Notes under the pieces: model-generated
Told to the model about the DNA's origin: nothing
Database searches by the model: none
The model's input: only the letters and a program-made list of their open reading frames with translations
Translations under genes and position numbers: made by a program
Shown: positions 26,011 through 35,067 of the stretch, piece after piece
How positions within the stretch are numbered: position 1 is the stretch's first letter
Layout: every line of letters starts with the position of its first letter
Source of the DNA: Bernardetia sp.
GTDB lineage: Bacteria > Bacteroidota > Bacteroidia > Cytophagales > Bernardetiaceae
Reading direction: 5' to 3'
DNA length: 64,000 nucleotides
Assembly (NCBI GenBank): GCA_020630575.1
Contig: JAHDBD010000010.1
Span: forward strand, 113,363-177,362

Positions 26011-26057
26011 ACAAGGAAGTTTATGACAATTAAGATAAGTTATTTTCTAGCAAAAGT

Positions 26058-26204
26058 TTACTTATGCTTTTTTCTTTTTATAAAATATCTAATTAAAAAG
26101 AAAATAAGGATTACTGCTACAATAGCTATAACAGCAAGCACACATAGAACAACAAAAACTTCTATCATTCCATCATAGGTCACATACAAAAATACTCTAG
26201 TCAT
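26058..26204 (-). CDS. 48-residue single-pass membrane peptide
   Basis: An ATG-to-TAA frame of 48 codons encodes a short polar lead (MTRVFLYVTYDG), one long hydrophobic helix (about residues 14-42, rich in Val, Ile and Ala) and a strongly basic tail (KRKKHK). This is the profile of a real small membrane protein and fills the gap between two DUF5684 genes on the same strand. I know no family. It might be a subunit or regulator of its DUF5684 neighbours. Confidence 0.6.
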   Translation of the reverse strand: MTRVFLYVTYDGMIEVFVVLCVLAVIAIVAVILIFFLIRYFIKRKKHK

Positions 26205-26219
26205 ATTTTTTTAAGTAAA

Positions 26220-26260
26220 AACTTCTCAAATCTAAGTTTTAAACAAAGACTGGAGAAGTT
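26220..26260 (-). terminator. Hairpin after the upstream DUF5684 gene
   Basis: AACTTCTC pairs with GAGAAGTT across a 25-nt loop, with a T-rich tail on the minus strand. It lies 30 bp after the stop of the DUF5684 gene at 26292-26687, so the 48-residue peptide gene probably has its own promoter. Confidence 0.5.
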
Positions 26261-26291
26261 TATTATTTTTGTTTTTCAGAAAAAGAAAAAA

Positions 26292-26687
26292 TTATCCTCT
26301 ATCTAAAATACTGTCATCATATACTTTTTCGCCTGCCAGTGTGCCTTGATACTGGGCATCTCCGAAAGCAAGAATAGGAAAGAAAACTATTCCTAGAAAT
26401 ACAAGTCCCACTCCAAAACCTGCACTTTTTCCAAATGCTTTAGCTAATTCGACATAAACTATAATTGCTACAATTATATTAACAATAGGAATGATAAAAA
26501 GAACAATCCACCAAATAGGCTTATTTACTATTTCTAAAATAACTATTAGATTATAAATAGGAACAATAGCTGCCCAACCAGGTTTACCTGCCTTTTCAAA
26601 AATTTTCCACATAGAAGCTATCATTAAGATAAGAATAGCTAAATAAATAATGCCTCCAATAATGCCAATTCCACCTTCTGATTCCAT
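26292..26687 (-). CDS. DUF5684-family small membrane protein, paralog
   Basis: This 131-residue paralog of the downstream gene shows the family pattern more cleanly: FEKAGKPGWAAIVPIYNLIV, NKPIWWIVLFIIPIVNIIVA, AKAFGKSAGFGVGLVFL and FGDAQYQG. It has four transmembrane helices and ends in DDSILDRG, matching the DDDVLDRG end of its partner. The conserved acidic tail suggests both bind the same partner. The function is unknown. Confidence 0.85.
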   Translation of the reverse strand: MESEGGIGIIGGIIYLAILILMIASMWKIFEKAGKPGWAAIVPIYNLIVILEIVNKPIWWIVLFIIPIVNIIVAIIVYVELAKAFGKSAGFGVGLVFLGIVFFPILAFGDAQYQGTLAGEKVYDDSILDRG

Positions 26688-26824
26688 AAAATTAAATTAA
26701 GTGAGAGATAAATAAATTTGTATGATAAATAACGCTTCAAAATTCTAAATAAATCTTAAAGCAATAGCCAATAAACTAAATTTTTATCAAAAAACGAAAC
26801 TTTATATCATTATTTAATCAAAAT

Positions 26825-28282
26825 TTAAAATATCTTACCTGCGTTTAATATTCCATTTGGGTCAAATACTTTTTTGATTTCTCTCATCAATCTTAGATTT
26901 ACTTCACCTAACGCAATAGACATATACGGACGTTTGGCAATTCCAATTCCGTGTTCGCCTGAAAGCATGCCACCCAACCGAACGACTTCTTTAAAAATTT
27001 CTCCAATTCCATCTACTACTTTTGTGTTCCAATCTTCTTCCGAAATTTGTTCTTTCAATACATTTACATGTAGATTTCCATCACCTGCATGTCCAAAGCA
27101 AACTGAACGAAAACCATATTCATCACCAATTCTTTTGATAGAAGTAATAAGCTCAGGCAAATTTCCACGAGGAACAACTACATCTTCTGCTTTTGTGAGT
27201 GAATAAGCATTTACAGCAGGCGAGATATTTTTACGCAATCTCCAAAGTTCTTCCTTTTGGGCTTCCGAATCGGCAAACAAAATTTCTCCTATCTTAAAAC
27301 CATTTTCTAATGTCTCAACAATTTTTTCGGCATCTTGCATCATTGATTCTTCGTTGTTTCCATCCAATTCGATAATCAAATGGGCTTGTATATTATTTGG
27401 CAAATCAATATTTGTCTTTTGATTCATTTTATCTTCTAGGTAAAAAGCTGTTCTTTCAATAGCTTCTCGTTCCATAAATTCCATTCCAGAAGGAGTAATT
27501 CCTGCAATATAAATGGCTGAAATAGCTCTACATGCTTCTTCATTACTTTCAAAAGGAACTAATAAAGCAATATTTTTATGAGGATAAGGACGAAGTTTGA
27601 ATACAATTTTAGTTACAATTCCTAAAGTTCCTTCGCTTCCAGTGATTAATTGCGTAAGATTATACCCAGTAGAGTTTTTCAACACATTTGCCCCTGTCCA
27701 GATAATTTCTCCTGTTGGCAAAACAACTTCCAAATTCAAGACATAATCACGAGTAACACCATATTTTACAGCTTTTGGACCTCCTGAGTTGTGTGAAACA
27801 TTGCCACCAATAAAACAACTTCCTTTACTTGCTGGGTCAGGTGGATAAAAAAGATTTTTTTCTTTGACTGCATTTTGGAAAACTTCAGTAATTACGCCTG
27901 TTTCTACAGTTGCTTGGAGATTTAATGTATCAATTTCGATAATTTCATTGAAGCGTTCCATAGAAATTACTACACCATGATTGGTTGGCAATGCACCTCC
28001 ACTCAAACTTGTTCCCCCACCACGAGGTGTAACAGGCAAAATATGCTCATTACAAATTTTCATTATTTCACTAATTTCTTGAGGTGTGCGTGGTTTTAAA
28101 ACGACATCAGGTAAAAAAGAATAATCTTCAGTATGGTCACGAGAGTAAGTATCTCGGTTTTTATCGTCTGTAAAAATGTATGCTGCACCTACAATTTTCT
28201 CAAAATCTTGAAGAATTTGAGGAGTAAGTTTCCCAAAATGATTTTGTGACGTTTCTTTGAAGTTTGCAATATCTAAAGACAT
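26825..28282 (-). CDS. FAD-linked oxidase, glycolate/D-lactate oxidase GlcD type
   Basis: This 485-residue flavoprotein has a PCMH-type FAD-binding domain (about 45-225) with PVTPRGGGTSLSGGALP and CFIGGNVSHNSGGPKAVKYG, and an FAD-oxidase C domain ending GEHGIGIAKRPYM...DPNGILNAGKIF. His in CFGHAGDGNLHVNV matches the active-site region of GlcD/DLD. It should oxidise glycolate, D-lactate or another 2-hydroxy acid. The ATG used gives MSLDIANF; an upstream start adds 13 residues without family support. No GlcE/GlcF partner adjoins it. Confidence 0.9.
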   Translation of the reverse strand: MSLDIANFKETSQNHFGKLTPQILQDFEKIVGAAYIFTDDKNRDTYSRDHTEDYSFLPDVVLKPRTPQEISEIMKICNEHILPVTPRGGGTSLSGGALPTNHGVVISMERFNEIIEIDTLNLQATVETGVITEVFQNAVKEKNLFYPPDPASKGSCFIGGNVSHNSGGPKAVKYGVTRDYVLNLEVVLPTGEIIWTGANVLKNSTGYNLTQLITGSEGTLGIVTKIVFKLRPYPHKNIALLVPFESNEEACRAISAIYIAGITPSGMEFMEREAIERTAFYLEDKMNQKTNIDLPNNIQAHLIIELDGNNEESMMQDAEKIVETLENGFKIGEILFADSEAQKEELWRLRKNISPAVNAYSLTKAEDVVVPRGNLPELITSIKRIGDEYGFRSVCFGHAGDGNLHVNVLKEQISEEDWNTKVVDGIGEIFKEVVRLGGMLSGEHGIGIAKRPYMSIALGEVNLRLMREIKKVFDPNGILNAGKIF

Positions 28283-28564
28283 AATAATGGAGTTGAAGTT
28301 TTTGATTAGTAGGATATACAAAAATACGATTTTTCTGTCTTTTCTCTACTTTGTTATCTAATTTACTGTTATTTTGTCGTTATGCAGAACAAATTGTGTA
28401 ATAAAAAGCACTTTTTTTTACTGTATTGGTATTGTTGTTGCATTTTTATTTGAAATTTTGAATCAAAATATGCACATTTGCATGTCTGTTTTAAAAAGTA
28501 AAGAACCAATTTTTAATTTTATCGTTCTTACTAAAAAAAACCACTCTAAAAAAGCTAACTTTCT

Positions 28565-29374
28565 ATGAATCAATCTATTTACAAAGATATAAATACTTTA
28601 CAATCAACTACATCAAAAGTGATTGTTCTTCCCCAACCAACTTTAAGAAGCATTTTGGTAAATTATCTTTCAGAGTTATTTTCTTCAAACCTAAATGAGG
28701 AACGTGTAAGAAATAGTAAAAAGCTATTTTTTGGCTTATTTTTGATAGCTATTTTTTTTACTTTGGGCATATCTTCTGCTTTCGCTCAAGATGATTTTGT
28801 AGAAGACCCAATGGGGAAATCATCTATTTGGCAACAACTTACCGAAAACCCTACTGATTCTACACTTTGGGAAAATTATTATGGTAAGCCTTTTAGTGCC
28901 ATGAATCAAAAAGAAGCTGAAAAAGTGAACGGGTGGAAACAAGAATTAATGCTTCGTAAACTAGCTAGTAATGATGCCGTTATTGGTTTTGTAATTACAG
29001 ATGAGATTGATGAAGGGTTCTTTATTGATGAAGCTGCTTTTAGAGAATTTGAAGCACAGATTCAGGCAGCTAAGGCAAGTGGACAAGCTGCAACCATTAC
29101 CTTTAAGGACATACAAGGGTTAGAAGCTATTATCATGCCTGAGTGGGAAGGCATGTCGGATTTAAAACAAAATATTGCAGAAAACTTTGTTATATTAGAA
29201 GATATGTATAAGGATATTTTTACTGAACAAGGAATTGATTTTCAAAACTATACAGTAGCACACCCAGATGGAAAATATAGCCAAATAAAATGGATTGAGG
29301 AGTTAGATGGAAAACTTCGTAAAGCAAAAGAAAATCAACTCAAAGAACTTAAGAAAAAATATAATATGAATTAA
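28565..29374 (+). CDS. Hypothetical membrane-anchored protein
   Basis: I do not recognise this 269-residue protein. A polar N-terminal segment of about 52 residues is followed by one hydrophobic segment (about 55-74) ending in SSAFAQ, like a signal peptide with a very long n-region. The outside part is acidic and helical, with many Glu and Lys residues and a coiled-coil-like end (LRKAKENQLKELKKKYNMN). The long lead before the AQ site is shared with the gene at 1167-1742. It precedes a STAS-like gene on the same strand by 218 bp. Confidence 0.6.
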   Translation: MNQSIYKDINTLQSTTSKVIVLPQPTLRSILVNYLSELFSSNLNEERVRNSKKLFFGLFLIAIFFTLGISSAFAQDDFVEDPMGKSSIWQQLTENPTDSTLWENYYGKPFSAMNQKEAEKVNGWKQELMLRKLASNDAVIGFVITDEIDEGFFIDEAAFREFEAQIQAAKASGQAATITFKDIQGLEAIIMPEWEGMSDLKQNIAENFVILEDMYKDIFTEQGIDFQNYTVAHPDGKYSQIKWIEELDGKLRKAKENQLKELKKKYNMN

Positions 29375-29592
29375 TAACACTGAAAAGAAAAATAATAAAG
29401 TTTTTTCAAACTTATTAGTTGTTTTTAGGTTACTATAAAAAGATAAGTATTCTTTCTTACGACTTTTTTTGTAAAATTTATCAAAAGTCTAATTTTTAGA
29501 GAAAGAAATTTTTAGCTTGTTTTATTTTTTTCAGAATTTTTGGTTCTTCAAAACTAGAACTAAATTCTTACATTTTTTTATCTTCTTTTATT

Positions 29593-30060
29593 ATGCAATC
29601 ATTCAATCAGAAAAATAACAATGTTATCTTAAATGACATTGAAGTAATAGCTAATACAGAGTATTACACTATTTCGTATTCATATTCAAAAAACCGTTTT
29701 TATCTTACCATTACAGGCTTTTGGAAAAATCCAGATGTAATTTCAAGTTATGTAAACGATTGGAGGAAAGCCATGCTTTTGGCAGTTCCTAATTTTACAT
29801 TACTTACTGATGCTACAAATGCAAAAACTTACCCTCCTTCGGTAATGGCTGTCCATAATGAAGCACAACAAATAGTTGTAGATGCAGGACTTATGCAGGT
29901 AGCTGAAGTTCTCCCAGAGAGTGCATTTTTAAAATTTCAATCTGAATTATTGACTGAAAATAGCCAAATGCCTTGTTCCAAATTTAATAATTTGGAATTA
30001 GCTGAAAGATGGTTAGATAGTTTGCAAAAAACTCTTTTAAGTAAAAAGCATAGTGCTTAA
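29593..30060 (+). CDS. Possible STAS/SpoIIAA-like protein
   Basis: This 155-residue soluble protein resembles the SpoIIAA-like branch of the STAS fold. A beta strand (RFYLTITGFW) is followed by a helix (NPDVISSYVNDWRKAML), and then a strand and turn, NFTLLTDATNAK, where anti-sigma antagonists hold the D-x-S/T site. The match is by pattern only. It converges with a RING-like gene and lies beside two SpoIIE phosphatase genes, which suits a role as a phosphatase substrate or adaptor. Confidence 0.55.
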   Translation: MQSFNQKNNNVILNDIEVIANTEYYTISYSYSKNRFYLTITGFWKNPDVISSYVNDWRKAMLLAVPNFTLLTDATNAKTYPPSVMAVHNEAQQIVVDAGLMQVAEVLPESAFLKFQSELLTENSQMPCSKFNNLELAERWLDSLQKTLLSKKHSA

Positions 30061-30073
30061 ACCATTTTTTATG

Positions 30074-30907
30074 TTAAAAAAGATGTTCAGTTGGAGATTC
30101 TAAAATACTTACTTTTCCTTTGTACTCTTTCTGGATTCTTTTTAGAACTTCTTTTTCTTTCTTGTTTTTTGTGTGAAAATTTAATTGTACAAACGGAGCA
30201 AAACTAGCCAAAGCAAACAAAAACAATTCAGTTTCTAAATGTGATTTAGTAGGTAATTTGTGGCGAATAGTTATTTTATTTCTTCTGATGATATATAAAC
30301 TATTATCAGAAGTATTTTTAGATTTATCTAGTAAACTTCTGCTTTTTGGATAGGCAGTTTCATAAGTCTTTACATATTCTATAGCTTCAATTTCTTGAAA
30401 TGAATAGAAATCTTCTCCTTTTAACTCAATTCCTTTCTCAGTAATCTTTACTTTTTTAGTATTTGCACCAAAGGTTTCTCTAAAACTCTTTGTTTTTGCC
30501 AAAAAGCCAAATACTATTGATAAAACTAAAGCTGAAATGGTTTGAAGATAAAAAGGTATTTCTGAAAATAACTTAGGAAAAATAATGAGTAAGACTGAGG
30601 CTGAAATTGTTGTAAATATAACTTGTAACGTTTCACTAGAAGAGTAATCAGAAAATTCAAAATTAAATTTTTCTCTTTTCCTGGCAAAAAATGAAGTAGC
30701 TTGTGGAGGAATAAAATCAAGAGTTTCAGATTGCTCACAATGTTTTGAGTTCATATATTCCCAACTCTCTTTTAAAAAAACAGATTGACAATTAGCACAA
30801 AAAACAACAATATTATCTGCTTCTATGCTATCTCCAGTTACTCCATCCAGTCTTCCAATTATATGAGAATGTCTTTGAGAATCTAATTTATGTATATGAC
30901 TATTCAT
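30074..30907 (-). CDS. RING-like module membrane protein, paralog A
   Basis: This 277-residue protein belongs to a family with seven members in this window. The N-terminal module (about 14-57) reads HSHIIGRLDGVTGD, VVFCANCQSVFLKESWEYM and KHCEQ, giving a C-x2-C...H-C set that could bind one metal as a degenerate RING/treble clef. Two transmembrane helices follow (about 100-145), then a beta-rich PH-like domain whose end (ELFLFALASFAPFVQLNF) is shared with the others. The function is unknown. It sits between a STAS-like gene and two SpoIIE sensor genes. The ATG used gives MNSHIHKLD, matching its relatives. Confidence 0.7.
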   Translation of the reverse strand: MNSHIHKLDSQRHSHIIGRLDGVTGDSIEADNIVVFCANCQSVFLKESWEYMNSKHCEQSETLDFIPPQATSFFARKREKFNFEFSDYSSSETLQVIFTTISASVLLIIFPKLFSEIPFYLQTISALVLSIVFGFLAKTKSFRETFGANTKKVKITEKGIELKGEDFYSFQEIEAIEYVKTYETAYPKSRSLLDKSKNTSDNSLYIIRRNKITIRHKLPTKSHLETELFLFALASFAPFVQLNFHTKNKKEKEVLKRIQKEYKGKVSILESPTEHLF

Positions 30908-31030
30908 TTTATTCAATGTTTGAATATCCAATATTGATACTAACACAAGTATTTATGCTAATGATTTAGAATTAAAATTAATAAAATAGGAAAGAATTTG
31001 TATTGAATCCTCAAAACTTAGATTATTATT

Positions 31031-34000
31031 TTATCCTATTTTGAATCCCACTACAAGAACATCATCGACTTGTTCTTCGTCTTTTTTCCAATCCAAAAAG
31101 TAATTTTCTAGCTTTTCTTTTTGCTTAGTATCATCTAATTTAGCTATTTCTACGAAAAGAGATTTCATTTTTTTCTTCATCAATTTCTTTCCTTTATCTC
31201 CTCCAAATTGGTCTTGATAGCCATCAGTACATAAAAAAATGCTGGTTTCTTTTTCTATTTTCAAGATGTGATTTTCATACACTCGTTCTTTTTCTACGCC
31301 CCATTTTCCAGCAATAGGAAATTTACTTCCTGCAATATCTTTTAGTTCTTCATCTTGAACATAATATAACGGACTTTTTGCTCCTGCAAAAGCTAATTCT
31401 TTTGTTTTTGTATCATATATACACAAAGACATATCCATTCCATCACGATTTTGAGTTTCAGACTGACGAAGAGCCGTAGAAACTTGTTGATGTAAAGTAG
31501 ATAAAACTAAAGAAGGATTCAGAATTTTTTTCTCTAAAATAATATTATTCAACATATCGTTTCCAATCATGGACATAAATGCCCCTGGAACGCCATGACC
31601 TGTACAATCTATAGCAGCAATGCAAATTTTATTTTCCGTTTTGGCGAACCAATAAAAATCACCACTTACAACATTACGAGGAAGCCAAAGGACAAACGCA
31701 GAATCAAACGCATTTTTTATTTCTTCTATAGGTGGTAACATCGCCCTTTGGATACGACTTGCATAATTTATGCTTGATTTTATATTTTCATTTTGAATAC
31801 TTATGGCTTTACTCTGCTCTGTAATTTGTTCGTAAGACTTAGCATTGACTAGTGCAATTGCTGCATAAACAGCAATATTTTGAACTAAATTAAGATGGTT
31901 TTGAGTATAACTATTTTTTTCAAAGCTCTGAACAGTCAATACACCAATAGTTTCATTTTTATAATTAATTGGAACATAAATGAGTGATTCAGGTATTTCT
32001 CCTTCTATTGCACTTATTTTTTGATTTGGTATATACTCATTAAATTCTTTTTGTAAATCTTTGATATTAATTTCCTTATTTTGCTTAAAACAGTAAGTTG
32101 GTAGATTTTCTTCATTCAATGATGTTTTATGAATAAAAAGGGTTGTTCCATTTTCTTTTGAATTAATGAAATCTAATGAGTTTTCTTTTTCATTATAAAT
32201 TCCGATAGCAAAAATAGAAGCATCTAAAAGCCTATTGACAGATGAATATACCATTTCTACAATCATTTCAACGGAAAGGTGAGAAGTAATTTGTTTGCCT
32301 ACTTCACTCAAAAGACTTACATTTTGGTAGGCTATTTCGACAAGTTTCTGCTGTTTTTCTAATTCTTGATTTTGCTGTAAAATCTCTTCGTTTTGCTGAT
32401 TAATTTCTTCATTTCGATTATTTACTTCTTCATTTTTTTCTTTCAACTGTGAAGTTCGTTCATTTACTAGGCTTTCAAGTTTAGTGTTTTGAGCTTGTAT
32501 AGAGTTTAGTTTGTATTTATAAAAACCTATTGCAGTACTCAATACAACTACTCCACAAAGCATAATAAACCACCATGTTTTCCAAAAAGGAGGCGAAACA
32601 CTTATTTTGAGTGTTGTTTCTTCACTTTCTATATTATCACTATTGATTACTTTTACTTTAAAGGTATATTCTCCTGCTGGCAGATTGGTATAAGTTGCTT
32701 GTCTGACAGATTTTGTTTTGTTCCAATCCTTATCAAAACCTTCTAATTTATAGAGATAAGTATCATATTCTGGTTTATTAAAATTAGGTGATACAAATTC
32801 TAATGTTATGATTTTGTCTTCATAGGTCAAATCTAGTTTATTTGTATTTTTTAGAGCTTTATATAATAAGATTCTATTATTGTATTCTTGATTTACTTTG
32901 ACCGTATTTCCAAAAAGTTTGAGTTCTGTCAGAATTACTTTTCTTTTTGCTGTGTTGGGTTTAATATCTTTTGGATAAAATGAATTAAAACCATTAATTC
33001 CACCAAAAAATAGTTCTCCATCATCAGCTTTGAAATAAGCTCCTGAATTAAATTCTAAACTTTGCAGATTATCTCGTGTATCATATACGATTATTCGTCT
33101 GTCATCAGCTAAATTTTGGCTTTTTTTGTCGTTCAAAAACTTAAAAATACCTCTGTTGGTACTTATCCATAAATTATCTTTTTTATCTACCAAAATAGCA
33201 TAAATAGCATTGTTTGCTAGTTCGTTTCGTTCTCCCCAATACTCAAAAGTTTGGGTTTCTTTGTCCATTTTATTGAGTCCATTGGTTGTTCCGAGCCATA
33301 AATTTCCTTGTGAATCTTCAGCTATTGTACGAATTACATTACTACTAATAGACTTTAAATCTTGAGAATTATATGTATAAAAAGTAGTTCCTATGATATT
33401 ATTTTGCTCATCTCTTTTTGTTTTAACTAGTCCATCATTCGTTCCGAGCCATAAAATGCCATTTTTATCTTCGTAAATTGACCAAATGATTAGTTCTTTC
33501 AAAAAACGCTTTGTTTTATAGCCAAAATCATTTTCTGTTGTGGGTTCTAATTTGTAGATTCCATTAAAAGTAGCTATCCAAAGGGTTTCTTTTTTATCTT
33601 CTACCACTGCTAAACTTGTCGATTGAAGTGTAGTTGTATCTGTAAGACTACTTTCCAAACTAAGAAATTTAGCTCCTTCTTTTTCAGAAAAATCTATCAA
33701 ACGAGAAATGGTAAAGTTTCCCATTGCCCAAATATTTCTATTTTTAGTTCCATAGAGACTGGTAACGCTATTTATTTTAAAGTCATTTTTATTGTTTCCT
33801 TTGAAAATATTTGTGTACTCGTCTGGTTGTCCGTTTGGTTGTCTTTCTATACGAGTAATTCCTGCCTCTGTACCTACCCAAAGAATATCATCTTTTGTTT
33901 TGGTAATTCCCCAAACATTTGTGTTAGGCAATGAATTAGGGTTGTTTTTTTCTTTCGTATAAAGCTGAAAATTTGTTTTGGAAGGATTGAAATATACAAC

Positions 34001-35005
34001 ACCTAAATTTAGAGTAGCTACCCAAATTGTATTTTCTTGGGTTTCAATAATAGATGCTGTTGTACCAATAGAGCCAAAATTAGTTTTGAAACGCTTTAAT
34101 TCTTGTTCAGAAGGATTTAACGTATAAATATAATCTGTACTAATTCCATATAAATTTCCATTTTGAGTTTGTGTAATGGATTGTAAATTATAGAAAAGTC
34201 CATTATAGGAAAAATGTTGAAAATCATCTGTTTTAGAATTGTATTTATTTAATCCTTTTTCAGTTGCTATCCAAACTTGATTGTCTTTATCTATTAGAAT
34301 ATCATTGGCTGTATATCCAGACAATGAAGAAGAATCAGCCTGATTATAACGATATAATGTTTGCTGTTTTCTATCAGCACTCCATTTATTGACTCCTTTT
34401 TTATATGTTCCTATCCAAAGATTATTATCAGCATCAATGGCTAAGGATTTTATATCATTTCCTCCTAAAAGTAAAGAATCATTTTGAGTTGCACTATAAT
34501 TTGTAAATATATTATTTTTGGTATCGAATTTTGATAATCCTTGTCTTGTTCCTATCCATAAAAAACCTTCTTTATCTTCTGTAATGGCTTGAACCGTATT
34601 ATTTACCAAAGAAGAATTATTATTTTTATTGTTTCTAAACGAAACAAACTGATTGGTATTATTATCATAAAGAGCAAGTCCTGCTACTGTTCCAATCCAA
34701 ACACGCCCTTGTTTGTCTTGATATAAAGACTGAATTTGATTGTCAGGAATGGTGGTTGTATCACTACGAATATGTTTATATACAACCACTGTTTGTCCAT
34801 CATAGCGATTTAAGCCGTCATCTGTTCCTATCCACAAGAAACCATCTTTGTCTTCCAACAAAGCATTTACTGTATTTTGAGAAAGACCATTTTCTATATC
34901 TAATGATTTTATTTCAAAAGTAAGTTCTTCTTCTGTAAGTTTTTGAGATTGAGAAAACCCAAACTGATATAAAAATAGTAATATAATTACTAAAAAATAT
35001 TTCAT
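31031..35005 (-). CDS. Propeller-Y_Y_Y-GAF-SpoIIE sensor phosphatase (downstream copy)
   Basis: This 1324-residue protein has a signal peptide (1-19) and a double seven-blade-type regulatory propeller (about 20-720) built from repeats like DGFLWIGTDDGLNRYD. A Y_Y_Y domain (about 725-805), a transmembrane helix (810-828), a coiled coil (828-892), a GAF domain (about 902-1055) and a SpoIIE phosphatase (1075-1324) follow. The phosphatase keeps PRNVVSGDFYW, AIDCTGHGVPGAFMSMIGND, NRDGMDMSLC and LCTDGYQDQFGG. Such layouts normally end in a histidine kinase; here the output is dephosphorylation. It is the second gene of a tandem pair of equal length. Confidence 0.93.
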   Translation of the reverse strand: MKYFLVIILLFLYQFGFSQSQKLTEEELTFEIKSLDIENGLSQNTVNALLEDKDGFLWIGTDDGLNRYDGQTVVVYKHIRSDTTTIPDNQIQSLYQDKQGRVWIGTVAGLALYDNNTNQFVSFRNNKNNNSSLVNNTVQAITEDKEGFLWIGTRQGLSKFDTKNNIFTNYSATQNDSLLLGGNDIKSLAIDADNNLWIGTYKKGVNKWSADRKQQTLYRYNQADSSSLSGYTANDILIDKDNQVWIATEKGLNKYNSKTDDFQHFSYNGLFYNLQSITQTQNGNLYGISTDYIYTLNPSEQELKRFKTNFGSIGTTASIIETQENTIWVATLNLGVVYFNPSKTNFQLYTKEKNNPNSLPNTNVWGITKTKDDILWVGTEAGITRIERQPNGQPDEYTNIFKGNNKNDFKINSVTSLYGTKNRNIWAMGNFTISRLIDFSEKEGAKFLSLESSLTDTTTLQSTSLAVVEDKKETLWIATFNGIYKLEPTTENDFGYKTKRFLKELIIWSIYEDKNGILWLGTNDGLVKTKRDEQNNIIGTTFYTYNSQDLKSISSNVIRTIAEDSQGNLWLGTTNGLNKMDKETQTFEYWGERNELANNAIYAILVDKKDNLWISTNRGIFKFLNDKKSQNLADDRRIIVYDTRDNLQSLEFNSGAYFKADDGELFFGGINGFNSFYPKDIKPNTAKRKVILTELKLFGNTVKVNQEYNNRILLYKALKNTNKLDLTYEDKIITLEFVSPNFNKPEYDTYLYKLEGFDKDWNKTKSVRQATYTNLPAGEYTFKVKVINSDNIESEETTLKISVSPPFWKTWWFIMLCGVVVLSTAIGFYKYKLNSIQAQNTKLESLVNERTSQLKEKNEEVNNRNEEINQQNEEILQQNQELEKQQKLVEIAYQNVSLLSEVGKQITSHLSVEMIVEMVYSSVNRLLDASIFAIGIYNEKENSLDFINSKENGTTLFIHKTSLNEENLPTYCFKQNKEINIKDLQKEFNEYIPNQKISAIEGEIPESLIYVPINYKNETIGVLTVQSFEKNSYTQNHLNLVQNIAVYAAIALVNAKSYEQITEQSKAISIQNENIKSSINYASRIQRAMLPPIEEIKNAFDSAFVLWLPRNVVSGDFYWFAKTENKICIAAIDCTGHGVPGAFMSMIGNDMLNNIILEKKILNPSLVLSTLHQQVSTALRQSETQNRDGMDMSLCIYDTKTKELAFAGAKSPLYYVQDEELKDIAGSKFPIAGKWGVEKERVYENHILKIEKETSIFLCTDGYQDQFGGDKGKKLMKKKMKSLFVEIAKLDDTKQKEKLENYFLDWKKDEEQVDDVLVVGFKIG

Positions 35006-35067
35006 TACTTCCCTTCTTGATAATAGAATTAGTGTATTAATTTTACACAAAAATAGTCAATTATTAG

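Noticed and set aside
28374..28568. 64-codon plus-strand frame before the hypothetical gene at 28565
   Set aside because: It starts at TTG, has no recognisable pattern, and ends across the start of the next gene; it is probably chance in AT-rich DNA.
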